Part shown: positions 62,849-64,000 of the stretch, in pieces
Layout of the letters: each line of letters begins with the position of its first letter
How positions within the stretch are numbered: the stretch's first letter is position 1
Assembly: GCF_020873895.1 (NCBI RefSeq)
Contig: NZ_JAHWGT010000020.1
Coordinates: 1 to 64,000 of the forward strand
DNA: 64,000 nucleotides
Direction of reading: 5' to 3'
Origin: Streptomyces sp. DH12
GTDB taxonomy: Bacteria > Actinomycetota > Actinomycetes > Streptomycetales > Streptomycetaceae
Program-made: the position numbers and the translations under genes
Notes under the pieces: generated by a model
What the model was told of the DNA's origin: nothing
Databases searched by the model: none
What the model saw: only the letters and a program-made list of their open reading frames with translations

Positions 62849-63955
62849 TCAGCCGCGGGCGTCGGCCTCCAGGGACAGCGCGCCGAGCCACACGTAGTCG
62901 CCGGCCGTGCCGACCCGCACGGAGACGTCGTCGGCGCCGCCGACGAGCGCCGCGTCGAGGTCGAGGACGTCGGAGTCGTAGCCGAGGGTGTTGCGGTGGG
63001 CGGGCTCGCGGCGGATCCGCTCGGCGCCGGAGTCCGTGACGGTGGAGTTCAGGACGTCGTCCCGGGCGTTCGCGGAATCGTGCAGCGCCACCGGGCGGCC
63101 GGTACGCGGCGAGAAGGCGAGGGAATCGCCCGCCATACCCCGGTCACCGTCATAGGCGACGATCCCGAGGCGCCCCGAACCACCCACGGGAATGCTCATC
63201 CGGCCGAGTTCCACGTTCACCGAACGCCGATCCCTCGTGAGGGTCTCGAATCCGTCCCAAAGGGCGAGGTGGCGCAACGGGGCGCCTTTCTTCGCGTACG
63301 CCACGACGAGCGTCCAACCTCCCCAGGCGCCCACTCCCGAACGGCCCATGGCGACGTTGATCTGGGCGACGGTGTACATGCCCGGACCGGAGTTCCTGAC
63401 GAGTTCCGTGAGGTCCGCGGTGGCCTGGAAGGCGTCGGCGCCGTCGGCAGTGCGGTGGCCGATGACGGAATCGGCGAGAACGTCCTTGTAGGCGCCGCCG
63501 GGTTCCGCGACGAGGACCCGCCCGTTGTCCTTCGGCGGCTTCTGCTCGCCCACGCGGAGATTGCCGCCCCAGTACAGCCGGGCGTACGTGACCTGCGCGT
63601 CCTTCGGCAGGACGAGCTCGGCGCGGCTGGAGTTGAAGGTGTTCGGGTCGTCGTCCACGTCCGTGTAGAACATGTCGTGGTCGTGGTTCGCGGCGAGGCC
63701 CTTGCCGTCGCGCGCGGAAAGACAGGCCGCGTCCGCGGTGGAGTCCTTCGCGGCGGATTCCCGGCAGGTGATCGCCGAATTCGCGGCGCGCGCCAGGCCG
63801 CCGTGCTGGACGGCGTGGTACCGCTGCGAGAAAGCGATGCGCGGCTGCTCCTTCACGCGGGGCGCGGCCGCGGCGGGCAGGACGGCCGACAGGGCGGCGC
63901 AGGAAAGAACGCAGATCAGCCCGCGCCGCACGGCGGGCACCACTGGATTCCGCAT
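62849..63955 (-). CDS. Secreted DUF3344 protein
   Basis: 368 residues from ATG 63955, with GGAGA six bases upstream; an ATG at 63970 lacks a ribosome site. Signal peptide to about residue 32 (ending AAAAP). DUF3344 layout: Y-rich VTYARLYWGGNLRVGEQ, YTVAQINVAMGRSGVGAWGGWTLVVAYA, LWDGFETLTR and TLGYDSDVLDLDAAL. Function unknown; probably a surface or extracellular protein. First gene of the minus-strand exopolysaccharide block, 38 bp upstream of the GT4 gene. Confidence 0.85.
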   Translation of the reverse strand: MRNPVVPAVRRGLICVLSCAALSAVLPAAAAPRVKEQPRIAFSQRYHAVQHGGLARAANSAITCRESAAKDSTADAACLSARDGKGLAANHDHDMFYTDVDDDPNTFNSSRAELVLPKDAQVTYARLYWGGNLRVGEQKPPKDNGRVLVAEPGGAYKDVLADSVIGHRTADGADAFQATADLTELVRNSGPGMYTVAQINVAMGRSGVGAWGGWTLVVAYAKKGAPLRHLALWDGFETLTRDRRSVNVELGRMSIPVGGSGRLGIVAYDGDRGMAGDSLAFSPRTGRPVALHDSANARDDVLNSTVTDSGAERIRREPAHRNTLGYDSDVLDLDAALVGGADDVSVRVGTAGDYVWLGALSLEADARG

Positions 63956-64000
63956 AGGGGTTCTCCGCATTGAGGAGTGAGGAAACGGATCCCACCGGGA

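Overview
The window is a chromosomal segment of a Streptomyces-type actinomycete. The evidence is very high GC with strong third-position G/C bias, GTG and TTG starts, rodlin and chaplin surface proteins, a TipA-type regulator, an XRE/ATPase/DUF397 developmental trio, and a Zur-box-controlled set of zinc-free ribosomal proteins. From memory, much of the gene order (nuoD-like, fol genes, ftsH, hpt, tilS, dacB, ppa, tipA, the rpsR/rpmE/rpmG/rpmB/rpsN set) resembles the tipA region of S. coelicolor. No rRNA, tRNA, CRISPR array or insertion sequence was recognised.

Layout. 1-2.7 kb: a TmrB-like ATPase and a NarL-type two-component system. 2.8-5.0 kb: a MidA/NDUFAF7-family methyltransferase translationally coupled to an orphan NuoD paralogue. 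5.2-10.1 kb: a coiled-coil membrane protein and a four-gene osmoprotectant-type ABC importer split over two divergent units. 10.3-13.4 kb: a membrane-anchored esterase divergent from an MprF/LysX-like aminoacyl-lipid synthase. 13.8-17.6 kb: folP, an NTF2-fold gene, folB, folK and a DUF3180 gene, meeting folE convergently. 17.7-25.2 kb: ftsH, hpt, tilS, a zinc metalloprotease and dacB leftward, then ppa rightward. 25.5-32.8 kb: a ThrE-type exporter, DedA, a YbjQ-like protein, tipA with its MerR-type promoter, PadR, a DinB-like protein and an aldehyde dehydrogenase. 32.9-34.9 kb: the XRE / anti-sigma-like ATPase / DUF397 trio. 35.2-37.6 kb: C-minus ribosomal proteins and a CobW-like protein around one Zur box. 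37.7-43.2 kb: a lipoprotein, a DUF2786 protein, HxlR with a divergent NmrA-like reductase, a frameshifted acetyltransferase and a family-A DNA polymerase. 43.3-45.2 kb: an ECF sigma factor and a membrane partner. 45.4-48.1 kb: two tandem rodlins, a DUF6479 protein, a small unknown protein and a short chaplin.

48.2-64 kb is the most coherent accessory block, a probable exopolysaccharide locus. On the minus strand it holds a DUF3344 secreted protein, a GT4 glycosyltransferase, a polyprenyl-phosphate sugar transferase, an O-antigen-ligase/polymerase-like protein, a MurJ-family flippase, a polysaccharide deacetylase, a second GT4, a Wzz-like chain-length protein and a FemAB/CelD-like acyltransferase. 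From the first GT onward every gene overlaps the next. A divergent secreted GH26-like glycosidase and a coupled ATP-grasp/FAD-oxidoreductase pair follow. Its position beside rodlins and a chaplin suggests, without proving it, a role in the aerial-hypha or spore surface.

The strongest observations are: the MidA-like methyltransferase coupled to a NuoD paralogue that keeps the arginine methylated in human NDUFS2 but has lost the quinone-site tyrosine; the MurJ-dependent EPS locus next to rodlins and a chaplin; the CobW-like protein without a P-loop in the Zur group; the esterase/lipid-aminoacylase pair; and a doubly frameshifted acetyltransferase. All calls are from reading the sequence; no database search was run.
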